Shown here one piece after another: positions 7,235 through 15,235 of a stretch of DNA of 64,000 nt (position 1 is its first letter; the number at the start of each line of letters is the position of its first letter). The notes under the pieces are model-generated. The model did no database searches and was not told the DNA's origin. It was given only the letters and a program-made list of their open reading frames with translations. Source of the stretch: Multiplicimicrobium sp043718225 (GTDB lineage Bacteria; Omnitrophota; Omnitrophia; Omnitrophales; Aquincolibacteriaceae); contig JAYSWD010000001.1 of the NCBI GenBank assembly GCA_043718225.1, forward strand, positions 91,722 to 155,721. Direction: 5' to 3'. Made by a program: the position numbers and the translations under genes.

Positions 7235-8505
7235 GTTTGTCCGCCGTTAGTTTTCTTCTCGGCCTCTTAATCGTTTCATTCGTTTCCTTGCTTTTGCTCG
7301 GGAGAAAGGCGGGGCAAGACCGCAAAACTCTGGATGCGTGCTCCGAGCTTCTTCAAGATATTTTTAAAATGATGGGCGAGCCTTCCACGGTGACGCGCAT
7401 TCTTTCCCAGGAAACGCCCGATCAGGAATTAACGCGCCTCAAATATCTACTCGAAAAAAAAGTTCACGCAGCCCTTTTAGAAAACACCGCGTTGAAATTT
7501 ATCTTGAGCGGGTTACCGGACGGGTTAATCGCGGTGGACGCAGCGCGGAATGTTCTTTTTTGTAATCGCGAGTATTGCGAATTAGCGGCGCTGCCTGTCG
7601 AAACGCATGAAGGAAAAAAACTGTTTGAGATTTTACGGTATCACATTGCGCTGACCGAGGCCGAAAAATTTCTGAATAAAACACAAAACAACTTTTTTGA
7701 AACCGAACTTTTAACGGGCGCGGGCAAAACATTGCGCATGCGCATTGTGCGGCTGCAGCAAGAGTCATCGCTCACGGCTATTTTTGTTTTTTCCGATATT
7801 TCAGACCTGAAAAAACTAGAAACGATGCGGCGTGATTTTGTGGCAAATGTGTCGCATGAGTTACGCACCCCTTTGACCTCAATACATGGGTTCATCGAAA
7901 CGCTTCTGGACGGCGCGGGAGAAGAGGCGGTAACGCGCAAGAAATTTTTAAATTTAATGAAAACCGATTCGGAGCGGCTGCGCCGGCTGATCGAAGATTT
8001 ATTGACCCTTTCGCGCGTAGAAAGCCAGACTCGCGATTTTGAAAAACGACCGCTTAATGCAGAAGCTGAAATACACGCAGTTCTTGAGCTTTTTGAGCTT
8101 CGTTTGCGGCAAAAAAAGCTGATTCTAAAAAAACAAACTGAACCTAATTTGACTTTAACGGCAAATCAAGACCAGTTTCGCCAGGTGCTTATTAACTTAT
8201 TGGACAACGCCGTTAAATTTACTCCCGAAGACGGGGTGATTTCAATTTCAGCTGCCTCTTCCACGAATGAACAAATCGAAATTCGGGTCGCGGATTCAGG
8301 TCCGGGAATTCATCCCGATAATCACGAAAAAGTATTTCAAAGATTTTTCCGAGAAGACAAAGCGCGTTCACGTGAGACAGGCGGTACCGGGCTTGGGCTT
8401 GCGATTGTGAAACATATCATGGAAGCCCATCGAGGGCGGGCGCGTTGTGAAGCTGCGCCTGATAAACGCGGTTCGGTTTTTATTCTTTCATTTCCTTCCA
8501 ATTAA
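7231..8505 (+). CDS. phoR: PhoR-like sensor histidine kinase
   Basis: Membrane-bound kinase partner of the upstream regulator, 424 residues. One membrane helix at about 5-24, a PAS-like sensor (about 90-195), a HisKA dimerisation domain with the phospho-accepting His209 in NVSHELRTPLTSI, and a HATPase domain with N-box NLLDNAVKF (about 320), DSGPGI and GTGLGLAI. There is no periplasmic loop and no obvious HAMP domain, which matches short PhoR proteins that sense through partners or the PAS domain. It starts 4 bp inside the regulator gene. Convergent with the transporter gene that follows. Confidence 0.88.
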   Translation: MSLSAVSFLLGLLIVSFVSLLLLGRKAGQDRKTLDACSELLQDIFKMMGEPSTVTRILSQETPDQELTRLKYLLEKKVHAALLENTALKFILSGLPDGLIAVDAARNVLFCNREYCELAALPVETHEGKKLFEILRYHIALTEAEKFLNKTQNNFFETELLTGAGKTLRMRIVRLQQESSLTAIFVFSDISDLKKLETMRRDFVANVSHELRTPLTSIHGFIETLLDGAGEEAVTRKKFLNLMKTDSERLRRLIEDLLTLSRVESQTRDFEKRPLNAEAEIHAVLELFELRLRQKKLILKKQTEPNLTLTANQDQFRQVLINLLDNAVKFTPEDGVISISAASSTNEQIEIRVADSGPGIHPDNHEKVFQRFFREDKARSRETGGTGLGLAIVKHIMEAHRGRARCEAAPDKRGSVFILSFPSN

Positions 8506-8553
8506 GATCCTGCAAAGCTCTTTGCATTAAATAAAATTGGGATGTGCTCATAA

Positions 8554-8615
8554 AAGGAATACAAATTTACTCAAAAGTTGCCTTTTTAGGAAAAACTCGT
8601 AAATTCGTATTCCTT
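8554..8615. terminator. Long inverted repeat between convergent genes
   Basis: AAGGAATAC (8554-8562) pairs with GTATTCCTT (8607-8615), and AATTTAC pairs with GTAAATT inside it, leaving one mismatch and a 28-base inner loop. It lies between the 3' ends of phoR and the minus-strand transporter, so a bidirectional terminator is likely. Given the repeat-rich gaps elsewhere, a dispersed repeat is also possible. Confidence 0.4.
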
Positions 8616-8617
8616 AT

Positions 8618-9676
8618 TTAAAACCCATAAGCAAGCGCAAGTCCGCCGATCAAAAGCCCTAATGCTAGCTTAATAACCTTAATCACAATGACATCGCGCT
8701 TGGGATAAGGCAAGAGAGGCAGAATTCCGTGGCCTTCCTGAACGATCGAATTTGCGAGTAAAATCGAAAAGGGAATTGCGCCTTGCGAAAAAAGAACCGC
8801 GAAAGTTAAATGCGGGCCCGAAACGGGAAGCAGACCGATTAGCAAAGCAAAAACCAGCGTCTGCCAGAGGTTTTGGCTCAGCCAGGAATGCAGCCCCACA
8901 TATTGCCCGCCCACTTTTAAAAGCAGTAGGGTTCCGGCTGTCCAAAGAGCGAATTTTGGTAAATGATGTTTGATGATATGCTCCCAAACATGTTCCTCAA
9001 GATAATGTCCGGAAGTTTTTAGGAAAATCCAAAGTGAAGAAAGCAGCGCGAAAGCGGTGAACCATGTTTCGCCGCGCTCATGTTGGCCGTGGCTTTCATG
9101 CGCATGGCCTATAAATTCAGGGTGATGGATCCAGCCGAGAATCAGCGCGGCAGAGAGGCTCAGCATAATGGCGGAAAGAATCCAGCGCAGGTTCGCGGCT
9201 GAAATTGAATAACCGGATTTTTCATGATGATGGGAATGGTCACTGTCTTCGCCGTGCATCGGTAATTCATGGAAAAGAGGAGAAGTTTTTTCAAAATTTG
9301 GAAAGAAACGGTCAAAAAGCGCGCCTACAGAAAAACCGAGAATGATCAGCAGGGCAAAAAGAAAAAGCGCCTTTTGAGGAAAAAGCGCGAGCATAAAAAA
9401 CCCCTCATCGCCGGTTGCCGCGATCATTCCCGCCAAAAGCGCACCGAATGAGTAAAGACGATGAGTGTAAAGCGAAACGTTGATAAAAGAGCCAAAACAG
9501 CCTGGAAGCCCCCCCAGAACCGTTGCTGAAACATATTGGTGATGAGGATGTTTCTTCAGGTGTTCCGCCGCGCGGCCATGCGTTAAAGTATTAAGATAGT
9601 CCGCCCAAAGCAGCATCACAAAAGCGAGCGCGAGAAACCAAATGGTGTCGTTCAGTAAATCCATTAGAAAAACCAT
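8618..9676 (-). CDS. Predicted multi-pass heavy-metal/manganese exporter (ArsP_2-like)
   Basis: Integral membrane protein of 352 residues with about ten hydrophobic helices. The TLTHG segment, the VLGGLPGCFGSF motif (about 53-64) and the second-half GLLPVSGPHLTF motif match the family annotated as putative manganese or arsenic-type transporters (ArsP_2/DUF2899). A central soluble loop is rich in His (HGEDSDHSHHHEKSG and a second HAHESHGQHE stretch), which suggests metal ions as cargo. ATG at 9676 or the internal ATG at 9664; neither has a clear ribosome-binding sequence. It stands alone, divergent from queH. The substrate is a family-based inference. Confidence 0.7.
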   Translation of the reverse strand: MVFLMDLLNDTIWFLALAFVMLLWADYLNTLTHGRAAEHLKKHPHHQYVSATVLGGLPGCFGSFINVSLYTHRLYSFGALLAGMIAATGDEGFFMLALFPQKALFLFALLIILGFSVGALFDRFFPNFEKTSPLFHELPMHGEDSDHSHHHEKSGYSISAANLRWILSAIMLSLSAALILGWIHHPEFIGHAHESHGQHERGETWFTAFALLSSLWIFLKTSGHYLEEHVWEHIIKHHLPKFALWTAGTLLLLKVGGQYVGLHSWLSQNLWQTLVFALLIGLLPVSGPHLTFAVLFSQGAIPFSILLANSIVQEGHGILPLLPYPKRDVIVIKVIKLALGLLIGGLALAYGF

Positions 9677-9779
9677 ATTTGTATTGTAGCAGGATCACTG
9701 GGGTCAGAGCAGCTGTTTCACTTGTTTGCGTAGCAAAACTTTCTGTCCCCAGCGAGTGATGCAGTATAATTCCAAGTAT

Positions 9780-10487
9780 ATGAAGCAAGATTTACAGGAA
9801 AGACAAATCGGCTCGCCCTTGGTTCCGCCGCATGGCGAAAAGAAAGTGCTGCTGCATTCCTGCTGCGCGCCTTGTTCGGGCTCAGTAATCGAAGATATGC
9901 ATAAAGCGGGGATTGAGCTCACGGTTTATTTTTATAATCCCAACATTCATCCCATCGAAGAATACCTTTTGCGCAAAGATGAAAATATCCGCTATGCCGA
10001 AAAATTAGGAATTCCTTTTATTGACGCGGATTACGATGACAAACGCTGGTTTGAAACGATGAAAGGCCATGAGCGTGACCCGGAGCGAGGTGAGCGCTGT
10101 TCCATGTGTTTTGAAATGCGTTTCGTCAAAACCGCGGAATACGCGGCGCAAAATGATTTTAAAGTGATTACAAGCTGTCTGGGCATTTCACGCTGGAAAG
10201 ATTTTAATCAAGTGACGAATGCCGGTATCAAAGCCGCGTCGCTTTATCCCGGTGTTAAGTATTGGGATTATAATTGGCGCAAAGAAAATGGTTCGTCACG
10301 CATGATTGAAATATCTAAGAAAGAAGAATTTTATCAACAGCAGTATTGCGGTTGCGCGTACTCTCTGCGCGATACCAACGCATGGCGTGTTTCGAAGGGG
10401 CGCGACAAAGTCGAATTAGGCAAAGATTATTATAAGGCCGCTGAAAAATCCGCCGAAATTTGCCGCAATCCTATCGGATTAAAATAA
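9780..10487 (+). CDS. queH: Epoxyqueuosine reductase QueH
   Basis: Non-orthologous replacement of QueG that converts epoxyqueuosine to queuosine in tRNA (DUF208 family), 235 residues. The family cysteines are visible: HSCCAPCSG near the N-terminus (about 32-40), CSMCFEMR (about 108) and QQYCGCAYSLRD (about 196), which together bind the iron-sulphur cluster. The frame opens at a TTG at 9726, but ATG 9780 (MKQDLQERQ) gives a normal-length N-terminus; ATG 9759 is possible. A strong terminator follows directly. No other queuosine genes are in the window. Confidence 0.9.
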   Translation: MKQDLQERQIGSPLVPPHGEKKVLLHSCCAPCSGSVIEDMHKAGIELTVYFYNPNIHPIEEYLLRKDENIRYAEKLGIPFIDADYDDKRWFETMKGHERDPERGERCSMCFEMRFVKTAEYAAQNDFKVITSCLGISRWKDFNQVTNAGIKAASLYPGVKYWDYNWRKENGSSRMIEISKKEEFYQQQYCGCAYSLRDTNAWRVSKGRDKVELGKDYYKAAEKSAEICRNPIGLK

Positions 10488-10516
10488 AAAACCCCGGGCC
10501 GAAGCCCGGGGTTTTT
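10487..10516. terminator. Bidirectional Rho-independent terminator
   Basis: AAACCCCGGGC at about 10489 pairs with GCCCGGGGTTT (10504-10514) around a short loop, with A-runs on the left and T-runs on the right. It can therefore end queH on the plus strand and the small secreted-protein gene on the minus strand. Confidence 0.85.
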
Positions 10517-10533
10517 GAATTTCTTAGATTCGA

Positions 10534-10818
10534 TTAAATTTTCCCGTCCCACCGGCCGCCTTTACGGTCAATGAGAGCATCCCAACCCGACCAAAGCTGG
10601 AATATGCCTGTTAAGCCGAGTGCGGCATGAGTCCAATTTTTCTTTGGAGGATTTCCGTTGATGTATTGTCCAATGCCTGGCCACACAAGAAGTGATAATA
10701 AACCAGTAACTACGGTTTTTCCTCTAATTTCTCCATGAGTTGCGGTGTTAACAGCCCAAGCACTGGGAGAAGCGAGTAATGTGAACGCGATCAAGAGCAC
10801 GGCGAATATTTTCTTCAT
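10534..10818 (-). CDS. Small exported membrane protein, unknown function
   Basis: A 94-residue protein from ATG 10818, chosen because GGGAGC lies just upstream and because the next residues (MKKIFAVLLIAFTLLASPSAWA) form a clear signal peptide. After cleavage, a short hydrophobic segment LLSLLVWPGIGQYING is followed by a second helix (ALGLTGIFQLWSGWDAL). The PGxGQ motif recalls TM2-like or PorV-adjacent small envelope proteins, but no family can be named. Divergent from hemH; its upstream region holds the promoters of both. Confidence 0.6.
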   Translation of the reverse strand: MKKIFAVLLIAFTLLASPSAWAVNTATHGEIRGKTVVTGLLSLLVWPGIGQYINGNPPKKNWTHAALGLTGIFQLWSGWDALIDRKGGRWDGKI

Positions 10819-10939
10819 AGAGGCTCCCTTATTTGTGTTATTTATTGCAAATCGATTCATTGAATGCGCTTCCATCATAGGATTCAGAAACGCGATTTAC
10901 AATCTATTTAAAAAAAAGGCATCGAGTATAATAAGCTGC

Positions 10940-11896
10940 ATGAAAAACAACTTTGACCACGTCCTTTTGATCGGTTTTGGCGGGCCTGAAAAGACCGAAG
11001 ATGTCATGCCTTTTCTGCGCCAGGTGACCGCGGGCCGCGATGTTCCGGATGAGCGTCTGCAATCCGTAGCAAAGCATTATGAAATGATTGGCGGCAAATC
11101 GCCTTACAACGCATGGGCTTCGCGGCTGCAAAAGGATCTCGCCAAACTGCTCGGCACCGAACGGCCCGTTTTTTTGAGCTATCGTAATACCGCGCCGTTT
11201 TTAAAAGATGTGTTGCTTGATATTCATGACCGCGGCCTGAAAAAAGGAGTCGGGGTTATTCTCGCGCCTTTCCGCAGTCCCGTGAGCTGCCGGCGTTATA
11301 AAGAAAACATCCATGAGGCGCTGCATCAAAACGGCATCATGGATTTAAATTATATTTATCTGCCCGCCTGGTATCACCACCCGGAGCTTATTAAAATCAT
11401 TTCCGACGCCGTTAAGGGTGCGGTACAAAAAATTCCTTCCGGTATCCGGCAGGGGACGGAAGTTATTTTTACATGCCACTCCATTCCGTTGATGATGGAA
11501 AAGGACTGCCACATTTGTATTTTTAGTGCTGAATATGAAGCGGCGAGCAGATTAGTCGCGGATAGCGCGGGTTTGTTTGATTGGAAACATGTTTATCAGT
11601 CTCGGAGCGGCAATCCCGAACAGCCGTGGCTTGAACCGGATATTCTTGCGACGATTAAGGCCGCCGCGGCTTCAGGCAAGAAAGCTGTTCTGGTCATTCC
11701 GATGGGCTTTTTGAGCGATAACGCGGAAGTTTTATATGATCTTGATATTGAAGCTAAAAAATTAGCGGAAGAATTGGGCCTTCAATTTTACCGCGTTCCA
11801 ACGCCCGGTAATCATAAAGCGCTTACGGAGCTTTTCGCGGACCTAATTCAGGATGTTTTAAAAAGCGGCCGCAATAAAAATACCTGTTCGGTTTAA
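10940..11896 (+). CDS. hemH: Ferrochelatase
   Basis: Inserts Fe2+ into a porphyrin ring in the last stage of haem synthesis. Start ATG 10940 (MKNNFDHVLLIGFGGPEK) gives 318 residues, normal for the family; the longer open frame would overlap the divergent gene. Visible marks are GFGGPEKTEDVMPFLRQV (about 9-26), IGGKSPYNAW (about 50), the catalytic His in FTCHSIPLMME (about 178), VYQSRSGNPEQPWLEPDI (about 218) and the acidic GFLSDNAEVLYDLDIE segment (about 257). No other haem gene is nearby. Confidence 0.95.
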   Translation: MKNNFDHVLLIGFGGPEKTEDVMPFLRQVTAGRDVPDERLQSVAKHYEMIGGKSPYNAWASRLQKDLAKLLGTERPVFLSYRNTAPFLKDVLLDIHDRGLKKGVGVILAPFRSPVSCRRYKENIHEALHQNGIMDLNYIYLPAWYHHPELIKIISDAVKGAVQKIPSGIRQGTEVIFTCHSIPLMMEKDCHICIFSAEYEAASRLVADSAGLFDWKHVYQSRSGNPEQPWLEPDILATIKAAAASGKKAVLVIPMGFLSDNAEVLYDLDIEAKKLAEELGLQFYRVPTPGNHKALTELFADLIQDVLKSGRNKNTCSV

Positions 11897-11927
11897 TTTT
11901 TGCTCTGAGCTACGCTCAGCCGCGATT
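11897..11927 (+). repeat. Family C repeat after hemH
   Basis: TTTTTGCTCTGAGCTACGCTCAGCCGC pattern (stem CTGAGC/GCTCAG) starting 1 base after the hemH stop. A variant of the family with CAGCCGC in place of CAACCGC. Confidence 0.5.
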
Positions 11928-11955
11928 TAATTTGCTTTGGGGCGCAATTGCGTTT

Positions 11956-13167
11956 TTAATCTTTGAATTCTTCTTCCATCAGTTCGGGCAAAAAGGAAAG
12001 CGAATCTTCCTGTCGGACATCCGGCAGGCCTTTTTGTTTGTGAAGTGATTCAATTTTCTTCAGCGGCTTTTCCAGTTTGTTTTGGCGTGTCGTCGTCAGC
12101 AAATCAAACTCTTCCTTTGCCTTTTCAAGTTTGTCGCCCAGGCTTTCCATTTTCTTGGTGTATTCGCCCCATTGTTTTTTGAATTCAACCAGCAGGGAGA
12201 GAATTTCATTCGAGGTTTTTTCGAGAGAAAAATTATCGACCGCCTGGCGAATGACGGCAAGCACGGCGAATAACGTTAGCGGAGAACAGAACACAACTTT
12301 GTTTTTCAGGCCTTCTTCCAGAAGGTTTTGATTTTTTTCATGAATAAAAGAATAAATCGTTTCATTAGGTATAAACAATAAAACGTAATCCAGCGTGCTT
12401 TGATCCGGATCAATGTAATCGCGCGTCGTCACTTCTTTAATACGCGCCTTCACGTCCCTGAAAAAACTGTTCAAACAACTTTCTTTTTCGACTTCGCCCG
12501 CGGCTTCCAAGTATTTGCTGTAATTCGCCGCCGGAAATTTGACGTCCATGTTCAATTTTAAATTTTTAGGCAAAAGAAAAGTAAAGTCGGGCCGCGAGCC
12601 GGCGGATTCAATCGTTTTTTGCTTGAGGTAATTGATGTTTTCGATAAATCCGGCGATACGGAGAATGTCTTCCGCGATTCTTTCGCCCCATTGTCCGCGG
12701 GCTTTGTTGTTTGACAGCGCTTCATTCAGAGTTTGTGTGGTGCGGATCAGGTCGGAGGTTCTTTCGTTCGTTGTTTTTAGCTGATTCGTCAATTCTCCAA
12801 ATTTTTGTTCGCGGTCTTTTTCAAGCGCGCTGACAAGCTTTGTAACGTCTTCTAATTTTTTAGAAACCTGGGAAATATCTTTCTCGATCAGCTGCTTTTT
12901 TTTATCGAGTTCAGCGGAATTGGTGCCAGTCTGGCTTTCCAATTTTTCTTTCGCGAGCTTTAAAAATTCCGAAGAGTTCTGAGAAAGTGCTTCGAGCGAT
13001 AGTTTGCCGAAACTGTTTTGGAGCTGAATTTGGGACTCCTGGAACATTTCTGAAGCGAGGTCTTTGGCGGTTTGATGGCGATACAGTTTTAAAATGTATG
13101 CCAGCCCCAAACCCAAAACAAGCCCGGCTCCGAACACCAAAACAAAAGTCAATAAAGAGGTCGTCAT
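11956..13167 (-). CDS. rmuC: DNA recombination protein RmuC homologue
   Basis: RmuC proteins limit inversions at short repeats. The 403 residues start with a membrane helix (about 5-25), then a long coiled coil (about 50-165), then the conserved nuclease-like domain: NNKARGQWGERIAEDILRIAGF (about 152), GSRPDFTFLLP (about 190), LNMDVKFPAANYSKYLEA (about 205) with the Asp-x-Lys pair, and LLFIPNETIYSFIHE (about 265). The C-terminal KGLPDVRQED is encoded by a small imperfect palindrome (12009-12028) like the one found in ftsK. Divergent from the MarC-like gene. Confidence 0.92.
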   Translation of the reverse strand: MTTSLLTFVLVFGAGLVLGLGLAYILKLYRHQTAKDLASEMFQESQIQLQNSFGKLSLEALSQNSSEFLKLAKEKLESQTGTNSAELDKKKQLIEKDISQVSKKLEDVTKLVSALEKDREQKFGELTNQLKTTNERTSDLIRTTQTLNEALSNNKARGQWGERIAEDILRIAGFIENINYLKQKTIESAGSRPDFTFLLPKNLKLNMDVKFPAANYSKYLEAAGEVEKESCLNSFFRDVKARIKEVTTRDYIDPDQSTLDYVLLFIPNETIYSFIHEKNQNLLEEGLKNKVVFCSPLTLFAVLAVIRQAVDNFSLEKTSNEILSLLVEFKKQWGEYTKKMESLGDKLEKAKEEFDLLTTTRQNKLEKPLKKIESLHKQKGLPDVRQEDSLSFLPELMEEEFKD

Positions 13168-13228
13168 AGCCGAAATTATACAACAGAGGCCCGCGAGGGG
13201 ATGCTATACTTTTTTTAAGAGGTTATTC

Positions 13229-13855
13229 ATGGATTTTGCGATTCTTTGTTTTTCATCTTTGATGGCGATAGTCGATCCGATCGGGTTAATACCCGCTTTT
13301 TTGGCGATTACCCCGGGAAAGTCCGCCGCCGACCGGGTGCGTATTTCCGCAATGGCCTGCACATTAACCTTTCTTGTTCTCTCCGTTTTTGCCTTTTTTG
13401 GAAAGGTGATTCTCAAGCTGCTTTCGGTTACTTTGCCGGCCTTCCAAATCGCGGGGGGAATACTGCTTTTTTTCATCGCGATTGATATGTTGAACGCCCG
13501 GATGACGGGTGTCAGACAGACCCAGGAAGAACAGGATGAAGGCGCGGATAAAACCGATATTGCCGTCACGCCGCTGGCGATACCCATGCTCGCCGGGCCC
13601 GGTGCGATCACCACGGTCATGATTTTAGCGAATCATGTTACTAGCTGGATGGACGGGATGGTGATGCTGCTTGCGATTCTATCCGTATCGCTCATTTCAT
13701 TTTTTGTTTTCTATATGGTTTCGATGCGGGCGACGCTTATAAGCGGCATTGTCCAAAAGATTTTTACTCGCCTGATGGGGCTTTTGCTGGCCGCCATGTC
13801 GGTTCAATTTATCCTGAATGGCTTGGCCGAATCCGGTTTGTTAAGCTCCTTTTAG
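13229..13855 (+). CDS. MarC-family integral membrane protein
   Basis: Predicted six-helix inner-membrane protein of 208 residues; MarC/SNG1 proteins were once thought to be antibiotic-resistance factors and their true substrate is unsettled. ATG 13229 follows AAGAGG and starts the typical MDFAILCFSSLMAIVDPIGLIPAFL; the upstream open frame overlaps rmuC and is spurious. Further family marks are FQIAGGILLFFIAIDML (about 72) and PLAIPMLAGPGAITTVMIL (about 115). It stands alone. Confidence 0.9.
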   Translation: MDFAILCFSSLMAIVDPIGLIPAFLAITPGKSAADRVRISAMACTLTFLVLSVFAFFGKVILKLLSVTLPAFQIAGGILLFFIAIDMLNARMTGVRQTQEEQDEGADKTDIAVTPLAIPMLAGPGAITTVMILANHVTSWMDGMVMLLAILSVSLISFFVFYMVSMRATLISGIVQKIFTRLMGLLLAAMSVQFILNGLAESGLLSSF

Positions 13856-13944
13856 TCCGCAATTTACTTTTACCCCCCTCCCATGTAATATAGCGCTCCC
13901 GTTTCGGGCGATTGACGCTTTTATTGTTAGTTAAGGAGGACATT

Positions 13945-14565
13945 ATGATTGAATTATATTATGCCGCGCCGTCGATTTATGGCCGCAAAGTTTTGGCTGT
14001 TTTGGATGAAAAGAACCTGGATTACACAATTAAAAATATCGCTTGGGGCGACAATAAAAAAGAAGAATATTTGAAGCTTAATCCCAACGGTGAGTTTCCG
14101 ACAATGACCGATGACGGGGAGACTATCTATGAGTCAACCGCGATCATTGAGTATCTGAACGATGAATATCCCGAGCCCGCGCTTTTGCCGGAAGCTTCCG
14201 CGGAACGCGCCCGCGTCCGTATCGTCAGTGCTTATTGCGATTTGCATTTTTACAAGGCGGTCATTAAATGCGTCCTCAAAAAACGCGCGAACGAAGAAAT
14301 CACGGAAGAATTAATCGCGGGCGTTGCCGAAGGCGTGAAGCGTCTTGATACTTATCTCGGCAAGCAAGAATATATCGCCGGAAAATTTTCTTTAGCGGAT
14401 TGCACCGTCATGGCGGGGCTGGCTTCTTTGGAGGGGCTCGCAATAGCCGACAAAGTCGGTATCACGCCTAAGCTTCGCCAATATTGGGATCGTCTGAAAA
14501 GACGCCCCGGCTATAAAGGCGCTAGTCTTTTTACCGTCAAAGAAGAAACTGTCGTATCACAATAA
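13945..14565 (+). CDS. Glutathione S-transferase family protein
   Basis: Cytosolic GST-fold protein of 206 residues. The N-terminal thioredoxin-like domain begins MIELYYAAPSIYGRKVLAVL and includes NPNGEFPTMTDDGETIYESTAIIEYL, where the cis-Pro and the glutathione gamma-glutamyl-binding E-S pair are seen. The helical C-domain carries IAGKFSLADCTVMAGL, the usual N-capping/hydrophobic staple region. ATG 13945 follows a perfect AGGAGGA; the longer frame is discarded. Whether it uses glutathione or another thiol is unknown, and the substrate cannot be told. Confidence 0.88.
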   Translation: MIELYYAAPSIYGRKVLAVLDEKNLDYTIKNIAWGDNKKEEYLKLNPNGEFPTMTDDGETIYESTAIIEYLNDEYPEPALLPEASAERARVRIVSAYCDLHFYKAVIKCVLKKRANEEITEELIAGVAEGVKRLDTYLGKQEYIAGKFSLADCTVMAGLASLEGLAIADKVGITPKLRQYWDRLKRRPGYKGASLFTVKEETVVSQ

Positions 14566-14627
14566 AAAGCAGGCTCTTTATGTCAAGAGCTGTTCATTCC
14601 AACACAATAACTGGAAGGATATAGCAG

Positions 14628-15047
14628 ATGAAAGTTTTGAAGGAATTTAAAGACTTCGCGATGAAGGGCAATGTGGTCGATATGGCTGTCGGTGTCATTA
14701 TCGGCGGCGCGTTCGGAAAAATCGTAAGTTCGCTCGTCAATGACATCATCATGCCGCCTATCGGCAAGCTTCTAGGCGGTGTGGATTTCACCAGCTTGTT
14801 TATCGATATGAGCGGTGTCGGATACGCTTCATTGGCCGAGGCCCAGAAGGCCGGCGCCGCGACGATTAATTACGGTGTGTTCTTGAACACGATTATTAAT
14901 TTCGTTATTGTCGCCTTCTGTTTGTTCCTTGTGATCAAAGGCATGAATGCGCTGAAGAAAAAAGAAGAGGCCAAACCCGGAGTTCCGGTTGCGGCGCCGC
15001 GTAATGAAATCTTGCTTGAAGAAATCCGCGACCTGTTACGTAAATAA
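14628..15047 (+). CDS. mscL: Large-conductance mechanosensitive channel MscL
   Basis: Inner-membrane pentameric channel that opens under hypo-osmotic stress. The 139 residues match the family: MKVLKEFKDFAMKGNVVDMAVGVIIGGAFGKIVSSLVNDIIMPPIG is the N-terminal amphipathic helix, TM1 and gate, followed by a periplasmic loop, TM2 (about 82-105) and the charged C-terminal helix (LLEEIRDLLRK). GGAAGGAT precedes the ATG. A family C repeat and a strong terminator follow, so it is probably monocistronic. Confidence 0.97.
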   Translation: MKVLKEFKDFAMKGNVVDMAVGVIIGGAFGKIVSSLVNDIIMPPIGKLLGGVDFTSLFIDMSGVGYASLAEAQKAGAATINYGVFLNTIINFVIVAFCLFLVIKGMNALKKKEEAKPGVPVAAPRNEILLEEIRDLLRK

Positions 15048-15049
15048 TT

Positions 15050-15110
15050 AACTCTGCGCTACGCGCAACCGTAAATTACTAGGGCGGCGCTAATAGCGCC
15101 GCCCTTTTTT
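15050..15110 (+). terminator. Family C repeat and Rho-independent terminator after mscL
   Basis: A family C unit (CTCTGCGCTacGCGCAACCG, 15050-15072) is followed by GGGCGGCGCT (15082-15091) pairing with AGCGCCGCCC (15094-15103) and a run of seven T. The second hairpin is a textbook terminator. Confidence 0.85.
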
Positions 15111-15125
15111 ATTTAACCTAAGAAA

Positions 15126-15165
15126 AACTCCCGGGGTTAGGAGTGATCTCCTAACCCCGGGAGTT
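15126..15165. repeat. Family D perfect 18-bp hairpin
   Basis: AACTCCCGGGGTTAGGAG pairs perfectly with its copy at 15148-15165 around TGAT. There is no T-run after it. The outer AACTCCCGGGGTT/CCCCGGGAGTT arms recur at 28591-28629, where the middle is different. Confidence 0.6.
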
Positions 15166-15192
15166 GAGATGGTTCAGAATGAAATTATTTTC

Positions 15193-15220
15193 GTGGTTGA
15201 GCCATAGGCTCAGAACAAAA
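15193..15220 (-). repeat. Family C repeat, inverted, before the MFS gene
   Basis: GTGGTTGAGCCATAGGCTCAGAACAAAA, the reverse orientation of the family, ending 15 bases before the preferred ATG at 15236. If an earlier start were used, the repeat would encode part of the protein. Confidence 0.5.
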
Positions 15221-15235
15221 GCAACACTGATCTGG

